Assembly: GCF_000003815.2 (NCBI RefSeq)
Contig: NC_049984.1
Location: 10,738,234-10,802,233, forward strand
Direction of reading: 5' to 3'
Source: Branchiostoma floridae
Lineage: Eukaryota; Chordata; Leptocardii; Amphioxiformes; Branchiostomatidae
Length of the DNA: 64,000 bases
The notes beneath the pieces are model-generated. The model made no database searches and had not been told where the DNA came from. It saw nothing but the letters and a program-made list of their open reading frames with translations. The translations under genes were made by a program, and so were the position numbers. This document shows, in pieces, positions 1 to 12,297 of the stretch (positions are counted from its first letter, which is position 1; every line of letters begins with the position of its first letter).

Positions 1-1017
1 CGCACCTGTAACATGGGTTTTGGATATATTTGGTTCTCCTGTAAAAAAAAAGACATCAGATATTTCACGCACACAGGCTGACCAACTGATCATACAGCAT
101 ATGTATGACATCATTAATAAAAACCTCTGGGAGTCAGCCAGCCTGTAGGGATCACAGGAGAGCAGCTGGGCAGGTCAAGTTTAACCAGCTGGGGTAATCC
201 CACATTCATTTGGCCTACTTAATTAAAGAACACTTCCTAATTAGAGCTCTGGAACTGGCAAGGAGCGTATGGCTCGTAGAATCTCATTTTCTATTTGGAT
301 AGAAAATTTGTGTAATGAACAACTCTCCAAAGAAACAAAGTAATTTTCATTTAAAATTTTTTGGGTGGGCAGGAAGTATTGTTCATCTGCTGGTAAAGTA
401 TATTTTTGTTCTTCAAACGTCCTAGGAAAGGTGGAACTATTTTTGATAACTATAAATATCTTGCCAATCAAAATTAAGGGAACACTTGGAGTGATGGTGC
501 CAAATTTTTGAGTCATACATAATGAACTTTTTTTCACAAGACCCAACAAAAGAGATTTGCAACTCAAATAAGAATTGATTGATATATATGGGTTTTTCCA
601 AATGTCTGTTTTTGTCAATTAAATATTAGTCACATCATGCCATCAACAGTTTTAATTCCTTGTAACAACAGATATTCTAAAATGAGAAATATTTCATCAA
701 TGAAATTCCAATGATATTCTATCAAATAACAAAATCACACAAAAAAGTATTTCTACTTGTTGTTTGCTACAAATGGAACATTTCTCAGTCTCGTTAAGGG
801 AACAGAACTCGAGAATTGCCTAACTTCACATCAGAGCATACAGCCTCTCCAGCATACCGGATTTTGGATCAATATCTTAAAACAAATTCATCTGTCATCA
901 CACTGTCTTTTGTGACCAACTCAGATTATCCTATCTTTATCATCATTCCCTATTCAATTGGACTTGTCAGAACAATCTTATAAATGATGACAGCTTGCAG
1001 CGCCATCCATTCATATC

Positions 1018-1150
1018 CATCCACGCACGCACACACATACACACACATGCCGCAGTACACACACACACACACACACTCTCTCTCACACACACACATGCAC
1101 ACACACATCCATCCATCCATCCATCCATTATTCCATCCATCCATCCAATC
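1018..1150. repeat. Compound microsatellite (CA)n and (ATCC)n
   Basis: Runs of CA/CACG, then CT/CA, then perfect ATCC units. The two overlapping open frames of His/Thr and Pro/Ser/Ile repeats here, and the Cys/Val-rich frame on the other strand, are translations of the repeat, not genes. Confidence 0.95.
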
Positions 1151-2339
1151 CCTCCCCTCTCCTATGACCTTTATAAGTCCTCCAGTCTAACCTTGTTCAC
1201 AGTTATCTAGTACTTGCACGGACATAGCATAACCGACACCAATTTGCAGTGCTGGACACCAGGCCCTTTGATCTTTCAGCTTTGGTGCTTCAGCAGATTT
1301 TTCCACAGCCTTTGGAGACCAGCATAGGGAGATGCTCACATGTAGCTTCCTCTTGGAATGATAAGTAGTGCCAAGGTTGTGAACTGTTTCCTATTACTCA
1401 CAACACATAGTAGAAATGTAACGTTATATCAATTATAGCAATTTTAAGAATGTCTAATACTAACATTTTTTTTTAAATTCTCTCTGGTTCATTAAAAGCT
1501 TTTGGTTACAAAAGTAGTATAGTTTGTGTTACTAATGTCAGACCAAAATAGATGTATCTGTATTCATATTGCCAGTTTCCATTACCAGTTTCCATCGTCA
1601 GTAACAGTAATATATAAGTTTGGGCCAGTTGAAAACAGAGTTGATGGTCGCCAGGTGGACATCAAAGCACCTCTGCATATATGAGTTATCCTATTAACAA
1701 ATACCTGCAAAGACAATAACCATCCCCATTTCCTTAATGAAGTGTACTGTGGATATTAACATAGCCCATAAAACCCTAATACATAACTGTTCTACTGTTT
1801 ACTATCTGTCCCAACTATATCGACAAAATGTGCCCATTAAGTTAACAGTATTGAGTAATCAGTTGGCAGAGAACAGTTTTATTCTGACTGGGCCAGAAGG
1901 ACATTCATTTGCTATAAGTACATTGTAAGTGTGTCCATAGTTATAATCTAAACTAAAGGTTTTATGTATTTTTTGTCATAAAAAGTTCTCTGAATTTAGA
2001 AGGATGTTCTACATAACATCTATCATATTTCAAGCTTTGTCTATTAAAGTTCTTGGGAATGTGATTTCATGAGATGTTCATGCTGCAACAGCTACTTGAG
2101 ACATTGATATCATTACTAGTATATACATTGTATTGAACAGATACAAACATTAGTCTTTCTTGTCAAGTGAGAGAAGAATTACAAGCAAGGAACAAAATGA
2201 AGATTAGTCCAAACTCAGAAAGATGAGCAAGCACAATCCACCAGGCTTCCAAATGTTCACTTCCTATATTTTAACCAGTGATTTTTCCCACAAAAGATCC
2301 AAAATCTACCATTTTTGATTATAAGCAGCCAGGCATGAC

Positions 2340-2680
2340 CTGAACAACCAATAATTTGTGGTTCATACCCTTTGATTGACAGCCAGCCAAGAGGCCCTCA
2401 ACCAGCCCCCGTTTTCAGCTGCAATAAACGCCAGTCATATCACTCGACATGGTGCTGCCATAAAAGATTAATGCGGAATTGATTTATTGATTTTGTTGTA
2501 AGCAGTGTGCTTTACAAAATGAACCTTGGAAATGAAAAGAGTTATACAGCACTCAGCGTTACCCCTGAAATTGTCCAGACCACATACGGAATTGTGCCGA
2601 TCGATTGAATAGCACCGGCTCAATATGTATTGCCCCACTTGTTAATTCTGTTATTGTTTTAATTTTGTGGATGGGGTTTC
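2340..2680. promoter_or_regulatory. Candidate element with PBX-MEIS type site
   Basis: Contains TGATTGACAG at 2373-2382, the consensus composite site for PBX with MEIS/PREP, followed by AT-rich homeodomain-like motifs around 2465-2500 and a CpG-retaining patch (ATTGTGCCGATCGATTG) around 2590. It is non-repetitive with no open frame. Regulatory function is inferred. Confidence 0.25.
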
Positions 2681-5329
2681 TGTGGGGTAATTACTTGCTT
2701 CATTGCATTCAGGAGAACACTGTCAATTCATTGAAAACATCAATATATTTCCCTTTTATGGTACATTGCAAGTAAACTGCAGGTAATGTTGAATTTGACA
2801 TCAGATTTAAGAGCAGGAAATGCCTATCTCACACATGAACAACCACAAACTAAAGGACTTCTCATATTGGTAGACCTTGAGTTTTCTTACAAACAGCACT
2901 TGCAGGTTGACCCTTCAGCTTTATATGGCTAGCAGAGACTGGGTGCTTTAAAGTAAAAGTATAGAGAACATAAGTTTGCAATTTTGCAACTTTGAAATAT
3001 AAATTAGAAGCAAAGATAACATCCAGACTAGAACAGTAGAAGCGACTTACCATCTAGGCAGTTTTCTTTGGGCCATTAAAAAAATGATTAACATTAAAAG
3101 CACTTCCATCAGACAATTTTATGAAAATATATTGTCTATTTAGACAAATGGATCCGTTTGAGTGGCTATTGGTACTTAAGAAACATTACTGTCATAAAAT
3201 ATATTTGGCGTCACACGAAAATATGCAGCTACTTGACAATACAACTGGGATTGATGTCTGTTCTGCACTTGCAAAATGGAAAAATATCCCGTGAATTGCC
3301 CTGCACCATTTTTACCTGTACTCTTTCTGACAGGACACATTGAGGTGTCAGAAATGATGTAAGGTTCCTATTCTGCCGGAGATTACTTTTTCATGATCAT
3401 ATGGCAGTTCAGATATTACTTCAGCAGATGACCATCATATCGTAATCATAAGGTCATAATTGGATGGGAGGTCTGCCCCGGCGATGCCATCTGTAACCCT
3501 AACACTCCCAGATGATGTGTGGATGGGGCCGGCCCTGACCAGGTGCCACAGCATACTGAAGATGGGTTGGGAGCAAGCAGGGAGGGAGAGATGGGTTGTC
3601 ATATAACAAGCTAGGCATTGTGCAATAACTGCATGGCTTACTGACTGTTTTACCTTATAAAAACCCTTTCATATACTTACTTCATATCTAGAAACGTAGA
3701 GTCCATCCTGCTTTTTTTCATTCGTGAGGTGGCAATCTGGGCTGACAGATGAAAATGAAGACTCTCCAGTCAAGCAGTAAGAAACTCCTTGCTTTTACAC
3801 GTACCCAGAAACTTTGAATGCTGCTCTCAGCAGTATTGACATCGCAAAAACAAGAAATATTTCCTTAGTTTAAAGTATCTTCCTGCCATGAGGAGAGGGG
3901 TTACAAACAAAAAGGAAGCACTGCGGTTGATTTTGCTTAGACCATTGCTCCCCAAATGTTGCATTTAGCTGCTTTTGAATAATTGCTATGTTATATGGAG
4001 AGCAAAAATTGAAAACATGATAAACAGTGGAGCAAGGCATTCAAGTCAATGTGGAAAAAAATTACATGTTTTTTTTTGTCTTTTTTTCTAGAATAGTTTT
4101 GCTGGATTGTGGCAGTGTATTCCTGGTTATTCACCTTACAAGCAATATTGCCCAACTGTGGACAGGATTTCACCATAATTACCATTTCAGCTGGACTCAG
4201 AGCACTTCATGGTTCAAAGGCCAGGCAATATTGCCGCAAATTACAACTGTTTGCCCTGCCCCTCTGTTGTATAACATCTGCGGGGCTTGCTGCGAACAAG
4301 GTACAGCATGTACAATTGCAATCATCAGAATGTGGCATGACTTGATGATGATGTACACATGCCATGCCTACATGCAGCCCAGGAGAGAAGGGGTCAGGCA
4401 GGCAGTCAAAGGGTCCGTTCTCCATACACAATAGCTATGCTGCATTGTGATTTGGTTGGCAAGTGATACCCTTAAAGTGGGTAAAGACAGCTTCATTCAA
4501 ACTTGCAACTTGAGATGTTTACAAAAGAGTCATACAATCTTGGTATTGTGTGTTGCACTGCAAGAGGAACTTACCTCACCTGAAATGTCCAATACTTTTC
4601 ATAAATCTGGTGTTGTCATATTTTCAGTGTTGTGTCTTGTAGATGATTGGGATTACAGAAAATATTCTTATAGCATATGATAATGACAGAAATGTTGTTT
4701 CAAATATTGACGATATCAACCCCTTTACTGCACAAATCATATTTCATTGTATCTTTGTAATAAAACATTGTCTATCCTCAGTCAGAAAAGATTGTTGATG
4801 CATTGAAGGGAAAAAAGTGTATGTAAAAATTGTCAAGTATTCAAGTTATTGAAATGAATAAAAATTGTACTATCATGCCAATAATTTGTCAGAACGAAAA
4901 TTAATCTCACTCTTTGTATCATCTTGTCAGGTTAGGCAAGCACAGACAGGATAAACTGGTGATAAATGTTGCCAGTATTCACCAAGCATAACACAAATAC
5001 CCTCCAAATTCCCATGTTCATGCTTAATTTAGAACGAAGCCCAAAGAATAGCAAAGCAAGCACCTGTGATCCGATCTGCCATTAGCTCTGAATACACTTT
5101 GCCAACCGTAACATTAAGCACTTTTATTACTGTTTCATCCCCTTTATCAAGCCTTTCAGCTTCAATTTCTCAACACCCACTCTGCAAATGATAAGATAAA
5201 CATGCAAAGTCATATTAGATGTTACAGTGGTGTTATTACTGCCAGTGCTGCTCTCTTGTGGAGGGAGATAAAGAATTTTTAAGTCCCCTTCAAATTGCTG
5301 TTGAATATTTCACATCGTGTCATTACATC

Positions 5330-5660
5330 AAGCGGCTGGTGAGAGCTTTCTTATCAGAGGAATTCCTGGGACCTTCAATCTTGTCGCGCTCGTGTAAAGT
5401 AGGAGTTTGACAAAGTTGGGAATTTTTTCCACTTAGTCATTAAACCATCAGGTAATCAGGTGCAGCAAGCTGTGGCATGAAGTGGGACATCTGCCGCAGG
5501 GAGTGGAGGCAGATCGAAGGTTTGCCTTCTACATTGTCGACACGAATCAGGCCTCAGTTGCAATTTGTTCCCCGGGTGTAACAGCGAGGGTTAATCATAA
5601 AACCTATGTCTGCGGCACATTTGTCAGAAGTCATCAACTTCTGTCAGCCCGTGGAACAGT
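5330..5660. promoter_or_regulatory. CpG-retaining islet inside CpG-poor domain
   Basis: About ten or more CpG in 300 bases, against about one per hundred nearby. It includes GTCGCGCTCG, GTCGACACG and GGTTAATCATAAAACC. A 66-codon plus-strand frame spans 5482-5682, but it has no family resemblance. Retained CpG suggests either a constrained element or a locally unmethylated one. Confidence 0.3.
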
Positions 5661-6679
5661 CTCCCTGGAACACTTATTTTAAATGTGAAGGGAAACTGAT
5701 CAACTGCTGTATTGTGTTTGAAGGGGGAGGAAGATATGTCATACCTTGTTTGGTCATTACACACTTATAGCAAAGAAGAAGTCAGTTTAACTTACAGCCT
5801 TCTCTGTTGTTTTCTTACAAGCTTATCTTCTAACGGAGGGCAGTTGAGGTCATGTATTAACAGTCGAAATTCTTATTTATTCAAATGAGGACTCAACAAG
5901 AAATCAGGGATTTTATAGTTGTAGTGAATTTCAATTTCTGTTCATCATTGTGAATTTCTCCTTGATTCTGTCTAAGGCATTTTCCTGCTAGCCTGTGACG
6001 CCAGCTTTGAACTTGGGCCAAGCCAATCTTCTTATCCTGCAGGTCTCCAGTTACACCATCCTCTGCCTCACATCCTGTCACTCTACAACATGCAAATAAC
6101 TACAGAAAAACACAAGGCAAACAAACACAAAAAACAACACCCCAGTCCAATAGTGTCCAAAGGTACTTTGTTCTGACTATACTATAGCACATTGTCATGT
6201 TATCATCTTAAGAAATAGGATCAGTGTGAACTCTGGAGTGGAGGTTCGTTGTGGGAGCTTCACTTTGCAAAGCTGCTACAATTGATCATAGATTTGTCCT
6301 GTCTAGTTATAAGCTAGGAAGACAAAAGTAAGAAAATATTCGAAGTCAATAAAAATGCAAAAAAAATTCAATTAGATCTAATACCATTTTCCTCTTTAAA
6401 AGGAAAAAAAGATGATTAGATTTTTTTTACACTTGTCACCAATCTGGAAGCCAAATCCAAGTAACATATTCATTACCAGAGCTTCAGCACTGTAACACAG
6501 TTTAAATGCATGTGCTGTTGGCTTCCTGTATGGACACTATGCTAGACAAACAGCCCTGCTACAGCCACTGATATTGTTTTATCATGTAGAGAGGCTCCCC
6601 TAGTGACATCCTCTAGATCATCATGCCAGACATAAAGAAGAGTAATGCACTTAATAAAAACTAGATGATAAACTTGTCA

Positions 6680-7010
6680 ATGGACCATTGTAAAATATGT
6701 GTCTTTCCTCTAATCCATTTGCAAATAAAGTGGAATGAAACCTCTTATTGCTCCGCCAGCATTTAATCATTGCTGTGTAAAGGCATAACAGCATATGGCA
6801 TTATAAAAATAAATGACACTTCTCTGCAAGAACGAGCAATGAATGTTTATGAAACCGTCTCGCATGGCAAGTTATAATGAATAATCTGCCAATCCAGCCT
6901 GGCTCCACTTCCAGCCAATATTAGAAATTAATAGATTCTTTGACATTTCATCAGAATTTATTGAGTGAGAATACAGGGTGTTATCGGGAATGAATACCGG
7001 ATTACACAAG
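6680..7010. promoter_or_regulatory. AT-rich homeodomain-motif cluster
   Basis: A non-repetitive stretch with many TAAT-core motifs: TTTAATCATTGC, TAATGAATAATC, AAATTAATAG. No open frame worth reporting. It resembles conserved non-coding DNA of developmental loci, but conservation could not be tested. Confidence 0.22.
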
Positions 7011-8389
7011 TAATGAGCCTGAAAATAAATATCTGGTTACTCTAACAAATTACTGTAGCCACAAGGCCATTTGTCATCTGAGGTTGACTGGTTTTACGAT
7101 TACTCCAGGGGCTTCTTGGATTGACTTTTCTACCCCAAAATGTAACAGATTTGGGTCAGAGTGCTGACAATAAGGGACCTGAACTTACCCTGCCTCCTTG
7201 TGGTAATTGCTTTGACTCTCATGCAAGCTAAGCAGGATACTTAGTTGTAATAGCTCAACAAGGGTCACATGTTAAAAAGAAAGTATGCAATGGATGGACA
7301 GTATTATTTGCTTTGTATTAAATGCAGGCTTGGTGATCTGTTTCAGTGAACAAAGTCACAAGTTGGGAAAACTTGCAAGTCTCATTCTTCAAGCAAAATG
7401 TGTAATGATGGTCGCCTTATAATGACAGGTACATTTTCCAAGATAACCAGTTGTTATTTGCTTTGTATCAAATCTTCATGTAGCCCTAAGTTAGCTTACC
7501 TGACCGGCATTATGGAGAATCCGAGCGATAGCCAAGCCGAGGCCCTCTGATCCATTTTCTGTACGAAACATTGATTTAACCCGTTAAACTATTTATTGTC
7601 AGATAGATGACTTCTGGTTTATTCATTGCCAATCCATTTGCAAAGGTTAATACAGGCTTGTCTAACAGAGCTCTCTAATATCTTGGTACTGTCCGCTCCG
7701 CGTATTTTTATAAGCACAGATTTAATAATTAAGAGGGGATATGATGTGTAGTTGTTTGTAATGTTTCCTTCTGATGTTCAATATAGCTGCAGTCCTGTGA
7801 CAGATGTGGACATGACAAGGGGTTAGTAGTGGAGAGGCCTACAGCAGAATTACCATGCATTTTACATACCCACAGTAGCCCTGCCGTACAGCCCTTTTAA
7901 CCTAATGAAACTTTTACTGAACAAAGGATTGGCTTGCTGGCAATTAGTATGGTAGGGCAAACATGTGTCCGACTATTATGTGTGGACACAGATATGTCTT
8001 CATTTGTCACTGTCCAAGGAAAGGGGGCCATCTAAAAGTTTCATCAGTTAAGGGCATGACAGAAAGTTCAATCATCCCGCCATCTTGCCCTCAATTTCTC
8101 AGACTTCCTCTTTGTCTGCATTTTCATGACCCACATAAAGTGAAGTTTTGTTCATTTTCATTCAGGATGGTAACTTTGTAGTAAATGAGTAGTGATTGGC
8201 AGAAGGCCACCTCACAGTTTACCACTCAGACTTTGTTTTAACATCATTAATTACAAATTGGCAATGTCCTTCTCTCCAATATCCAGTGAGTAACAAATTG
8301 TAATTGGTAGATGGCAAACATCATCATCTAAGGATATGCTTCCCTTTTTAATTCCATCTAGTTAAGTTATGAACTGCTTTTTTAGCACT

Positions 8390-9240
8390 TAAATTACATC
8401 CGCATTTGCATGCCTGGAAAATGTACAAAAACTGGATACTTTAGGAAATTAGAGTGAGAAAAATCAATTGTCAGCATTCTTCCAGCCAAGCAATCATTGG
8501 GAACAAAATGAGCTAATTTTCCAGCAGGTTTCCCAGACGTAATGCATGTTTTAGTAGCTTTTTTCATAAGATTGCCTGAGCTGACGTTCCGCTTGTGAGC
8601 AGAGGTTATTGATTGCAGTGATAATGTTTGCCCCAACCAAAGGTGCTGGTGGTCAGATAGCGCCGATGCCCTGATGGTGACAGTGAAAAATTAAGCAGAT
8701 AACCTATCAACACTGTTACAATCGGGGGATACACATTCGCCACCGATTGCCTTTGGATTAAAAGTTGGATCCAGGCATAATTTCCTGGCCGTAAATGGAA
8801 AAGTCGATGGACATTTGCCCTGTTCCTAGTCTGATATGGAAGGTGTGACCACCTTTTGTCCACAGGCCACAAAGGAAATTGATTGCCAAAATTACATTGG
8901 GCTGCAAGTCTAGATATTTGCTGATTACAAAGGCCGGGTGATATCTACATGCAGCCGTGGTCATACGGACATGGCTGGACAACGGGAGATTATTAACCTT
9001 TCACATGTTGGACAAAAAATTGATGTGGGCTCCTCAGATCAGGGGAAGCTGGGGACATGGGTTCCAAGATAAGCCAAATGTTCTCCTGTATTATCTGTTG
9101 TCGTCTGGAGTACAGGGATAACCTACATCAAAGTACGGGATGGGATCGTAAATAAACAGCTTGGGGCAAAGGACATAGCAGCGGGATTTTAATCAAGCAA
9201 CATCCAAGCTGACCAATGATTCATACTGCACCTATATATA
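8390..9240. promoter_or_regulatory. Candidate conserved regulatory block
   Basis: A long non-repetitive segment that keeps CpG (about eleven in 8580-8970) within the depleted domain. Motifs include GTTATTGATTGCAG and AATCATTGGGAAC. Three overlapping minus-strand frames of 74-88 codons are open in different phases; that points to low stop density rather than to coding. No protein family is recognised. Confidence 0.28.
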
Positions 9241-11985
9241 TGGCCGCTTGTGCTCAGATAGTGATTCATGGCAATTTTTCCTGTTTACAGGCAAGTACCG
9301 ACAAATCCTAACACAGCTCAATATGCTTACGATTGCTACATTGTTGTTTCATCAGCAAGGTCTTCTCTGTCAGAAGGCGAAGCAATTCAGCATTTTCCCT
9401 CCACCCTTCGCAGGCTCCTCCCTAATGCGTTCACAGAATACTGTTTGGTGTGTCCATGGGGCAATCATTTCAATCTAAAGTTTGCATGCAAGTTTTATAT
9501 CATGCTTTATTATTAAGTTAGCTGTTCCTCAAAGCCTGGAGGTGGGTGCTGTGTCCTTGTGATCTAGTGATCACGATTGTATTTCCTTCTCACCTTGTGA
9601 CTTCCACACACCATTTCCTTTGTCCCACGGGCAATCAACAGCTAGCTTGCTCTATTGCAGCCTGGGCTTTTATTCAATATTTGAAGCTCGTTGCCTACAA
9701 GGGTTGGAGGAGGGCACAGTGTCTTTAGGTTGTATTTCTTCCACCCTGCGCTGTTGCCATGCACAATTTCCCATGCCCACCGGGTATGTGCTTCTTTGCG
9801 GGTTTTCCCCCCCTGACATTGATGGAGTGCTGCACCTTCTCCTAACCTGTGAGTGGATCTCTCCCACCTCCACCCTTCCTCCTCAGGGTCCAGCCTGTTG
9901 CTTCCTCCTGCTGACCTGCACAATCCCTCTGTGAGCTTTATCTCATGCCCCTCTGCTCTTCGGTCAGCGGTTAATTCTACATCATAACTTTTTTCCACAG
10001 GTGTCCCATCGCATGTCACCTCCCAGACACAATGTTTAAGACATGGTGAAGGATAATAAACCTAACTCTGCAGCAGTAGCCACCTTAGATTTTAATGGGG
10101 TATGAACTCTTCCACAGGTTATAATCTCCTGCATCTCCTCCCCACAGGGGTCCCTATCTTTGACATGGCAAGACCTCTGACATTGATTGAACACTTCACT
10201 TTACCTGATCATCACCCATGAGAGGGGCTGGGTTCATCCTTCAAGCCTGGACATTACTTTGAGATTGAACATTCGCCCCACTGACGTGTTGGGAGTTCTG
10301 ATCCGACCACCACCTCATCATGTATCGCGTGCTGTTCCCTTTGTTATTCTGCTGTGTGTGGAGTATCTCTCGTATGTTCCTACAGGATGTTTTCAAAGTT
10401 TTATGAAAACAGAGTTTGTCTGTCTGCAAAGTTTTCATCTCCATGGTCTATTTGAAGATATCCAGTGTAGCAGGTACACAATGAATTCATGTGAAGTGCC
10501 AGTCTGTCTGTAAAGTTGGAGTGGTTAAAAAATCCCTTTAATAAAACCATTATGCCTTGGAGAGGCTATTACAAATGAATCATTTAGCTTGCAAATGTCT
10601 CTTTCAGATTTTTCAGACAATATATATATCATCAGACAGCTCAACAGAAATAAAGTCTGTAATCTCAATTTTAACAACATTCTCTTGAAACAGGATAGTG
10701 CATTTTATCATGATGCTCAGACCTTATTCAATGATATCTTTCATGTCTTCCCGCCCCATTACACCTGGCATCAGTCTCCTGACAGATATCTGAGGATCTT
10801 CATGTGTGACAACTGTCTTTCTCACTGTCGTACCCCGGCCCTTTGTGTAGAGTCCTGAAATATTTATCTGCCCATTTATCTGGTCACTATAGTCACATTA
10901 GCGCAGGAAAATATGCCAGGAATGCTCATGGGACATCAGATGGATATTTGCCCATTGCTATAAAAACTTTTAATGTCATCATTAATCTTTCATGGTTGCA
11001 AAAATACACGAGGAACATTTCATATATACACATGTTGTTTAATCCAGACTTGGACTTAATCAGATCTGGAAAGTGTAAGATATAGTATGTCATTCCTGCA
11101 CAGTGTCCTTTGGGATTTTCTCTGTGATTGACATTTTTTGTTCTCAAAAGTTTCTGTCAGATTGAAGCTTTGAAGCTTCCGGAAGTAATCTGTTAATGGG
11201 GCATTTTATTGACCCCATTTGACCACTGCCAAACAACAAAACACAGTTTACTACATGTGAAAGAAAACAACTGAATGAATCTATTCTTCAATCCATCTGT
11301 ATGATCTCCATAATCTTTAACGATCTTTTCTCAAGTACAAAGATGTATTCCATTTCTACTTTCTGTTAACTTGTTCACACAGATTCATTGGTTATCAGAC
11401 TAAGACAAGGCTAGCACAAGGTTCAGGCTGTCCCCAAGGTGGTAGAGAAGTCAATGGAGCTGAAGACAGTGTCATGTCATAAAAAAGGCACTTAGGGCCC
11501 CCTGGTGACCACTCTGTCATCCCTGCATACAAAGTGACAAACAGGACATGAAGTCTTAAATTATGGACAGGTTGAAGAAGAGTACTCAGGCACACCTGTA
11601 TACCAGAGAACACCTGTAGTTTCTTGTAGATGTTACAGCAAATGCAAGCCCATTACTAATAGGAAGTCTGCAGTCTGGCTTTTCAAGCCAAAGACAAAGA
11701 TATTCTTATTCCAAACACTGGCTGAAATAGCATCTCTTTTAATATGAGGAAATCCTGTGTTTTCCATGATAGGAGTTCAAAATATGCAACCTGTGTACTT
11801 TATAACAGATGGAACATTGATAGATAGAATTATGCAAATGATGGCCCAAAGTCATTTGCATCATTAGTAATCAAATGTTGAGATGGAATTTTTGCCACAG
11901 AATAGGACTTTCACACACATGATGTATGTCATTTGTTATAAAAAACATCAATTAAGATACAATATTATGCTAATTTCAAACTTGT

Positions 11986-12024
11986 TTGCATAATATAAAG
12001 ATACAATATAAAACAAAAAGTTTA
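11986..12024. repeat. 39-bp direct repeat, left copy
   Basis: Begins TTGCATAATATAAAG and ends AAAAAGTTTA. Identical to 12259-12297. The pair flanks a 234-bp segment. Confidence 0.9.
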
Positions 12025-12258
12025 GACTTATCCCAACTTCCCCACATTGACAGACGAACAGAAAGCCACTTTTCTCTTGAAATCGCAGAACCCACAAATT
12101 TTAGAAAAGGTGGCGCTTTTCGTCTCCCTCCGCTTCCAAAAAAGAAGTCAAACCCAACCTGTTTAGAAATAGCCAACACTATTATTAGAGTAGAATATTG
12201 TTCATGACCGTCCATTGTCACTATGTTTATACCATGTACATGTACTTGCAATTAGCCC
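12025..12258. mobile_element. Segment bounded by 39-bp direct repeats, possible insertion
   Basis: This 234-bp segment keeps several CpG (for example GGCGCTTTTCGTCTCCCTCCGC) in a CpG-poor neighbourhood, and is bounded by perfect 39-bp direct repeats. It could be a recent insertion or the product of a tandem duplication. It has no terminal inverted repeat and no protein frame of note. TACATGTA occurs at 12237-12244. Confidence 0.35.
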
Positions 12259-12297
12259 TTGCATAATATAAAGATACAATATAAAACAAAAAGTTTA
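12259..12297. repeat. 39-bp direct repeat, right copy
   Basis: Identical to 11986-12024, in the same orientation. Confidence 0.9.

Noticed and set aside
950-1210. Three small open frames rich in His/Thr, Pro/Ser/Ile or Cys/Val
   Set aside because: They are translations of the CA/ATCC microsatellite on both strands.
8394-8982. Three overlapping minus-strand frames of 74-88 codons
   Set aside because: They are open in different phases over the same DNA, with no family resemblance; better explained by low stop density in a candidate regulatory block.
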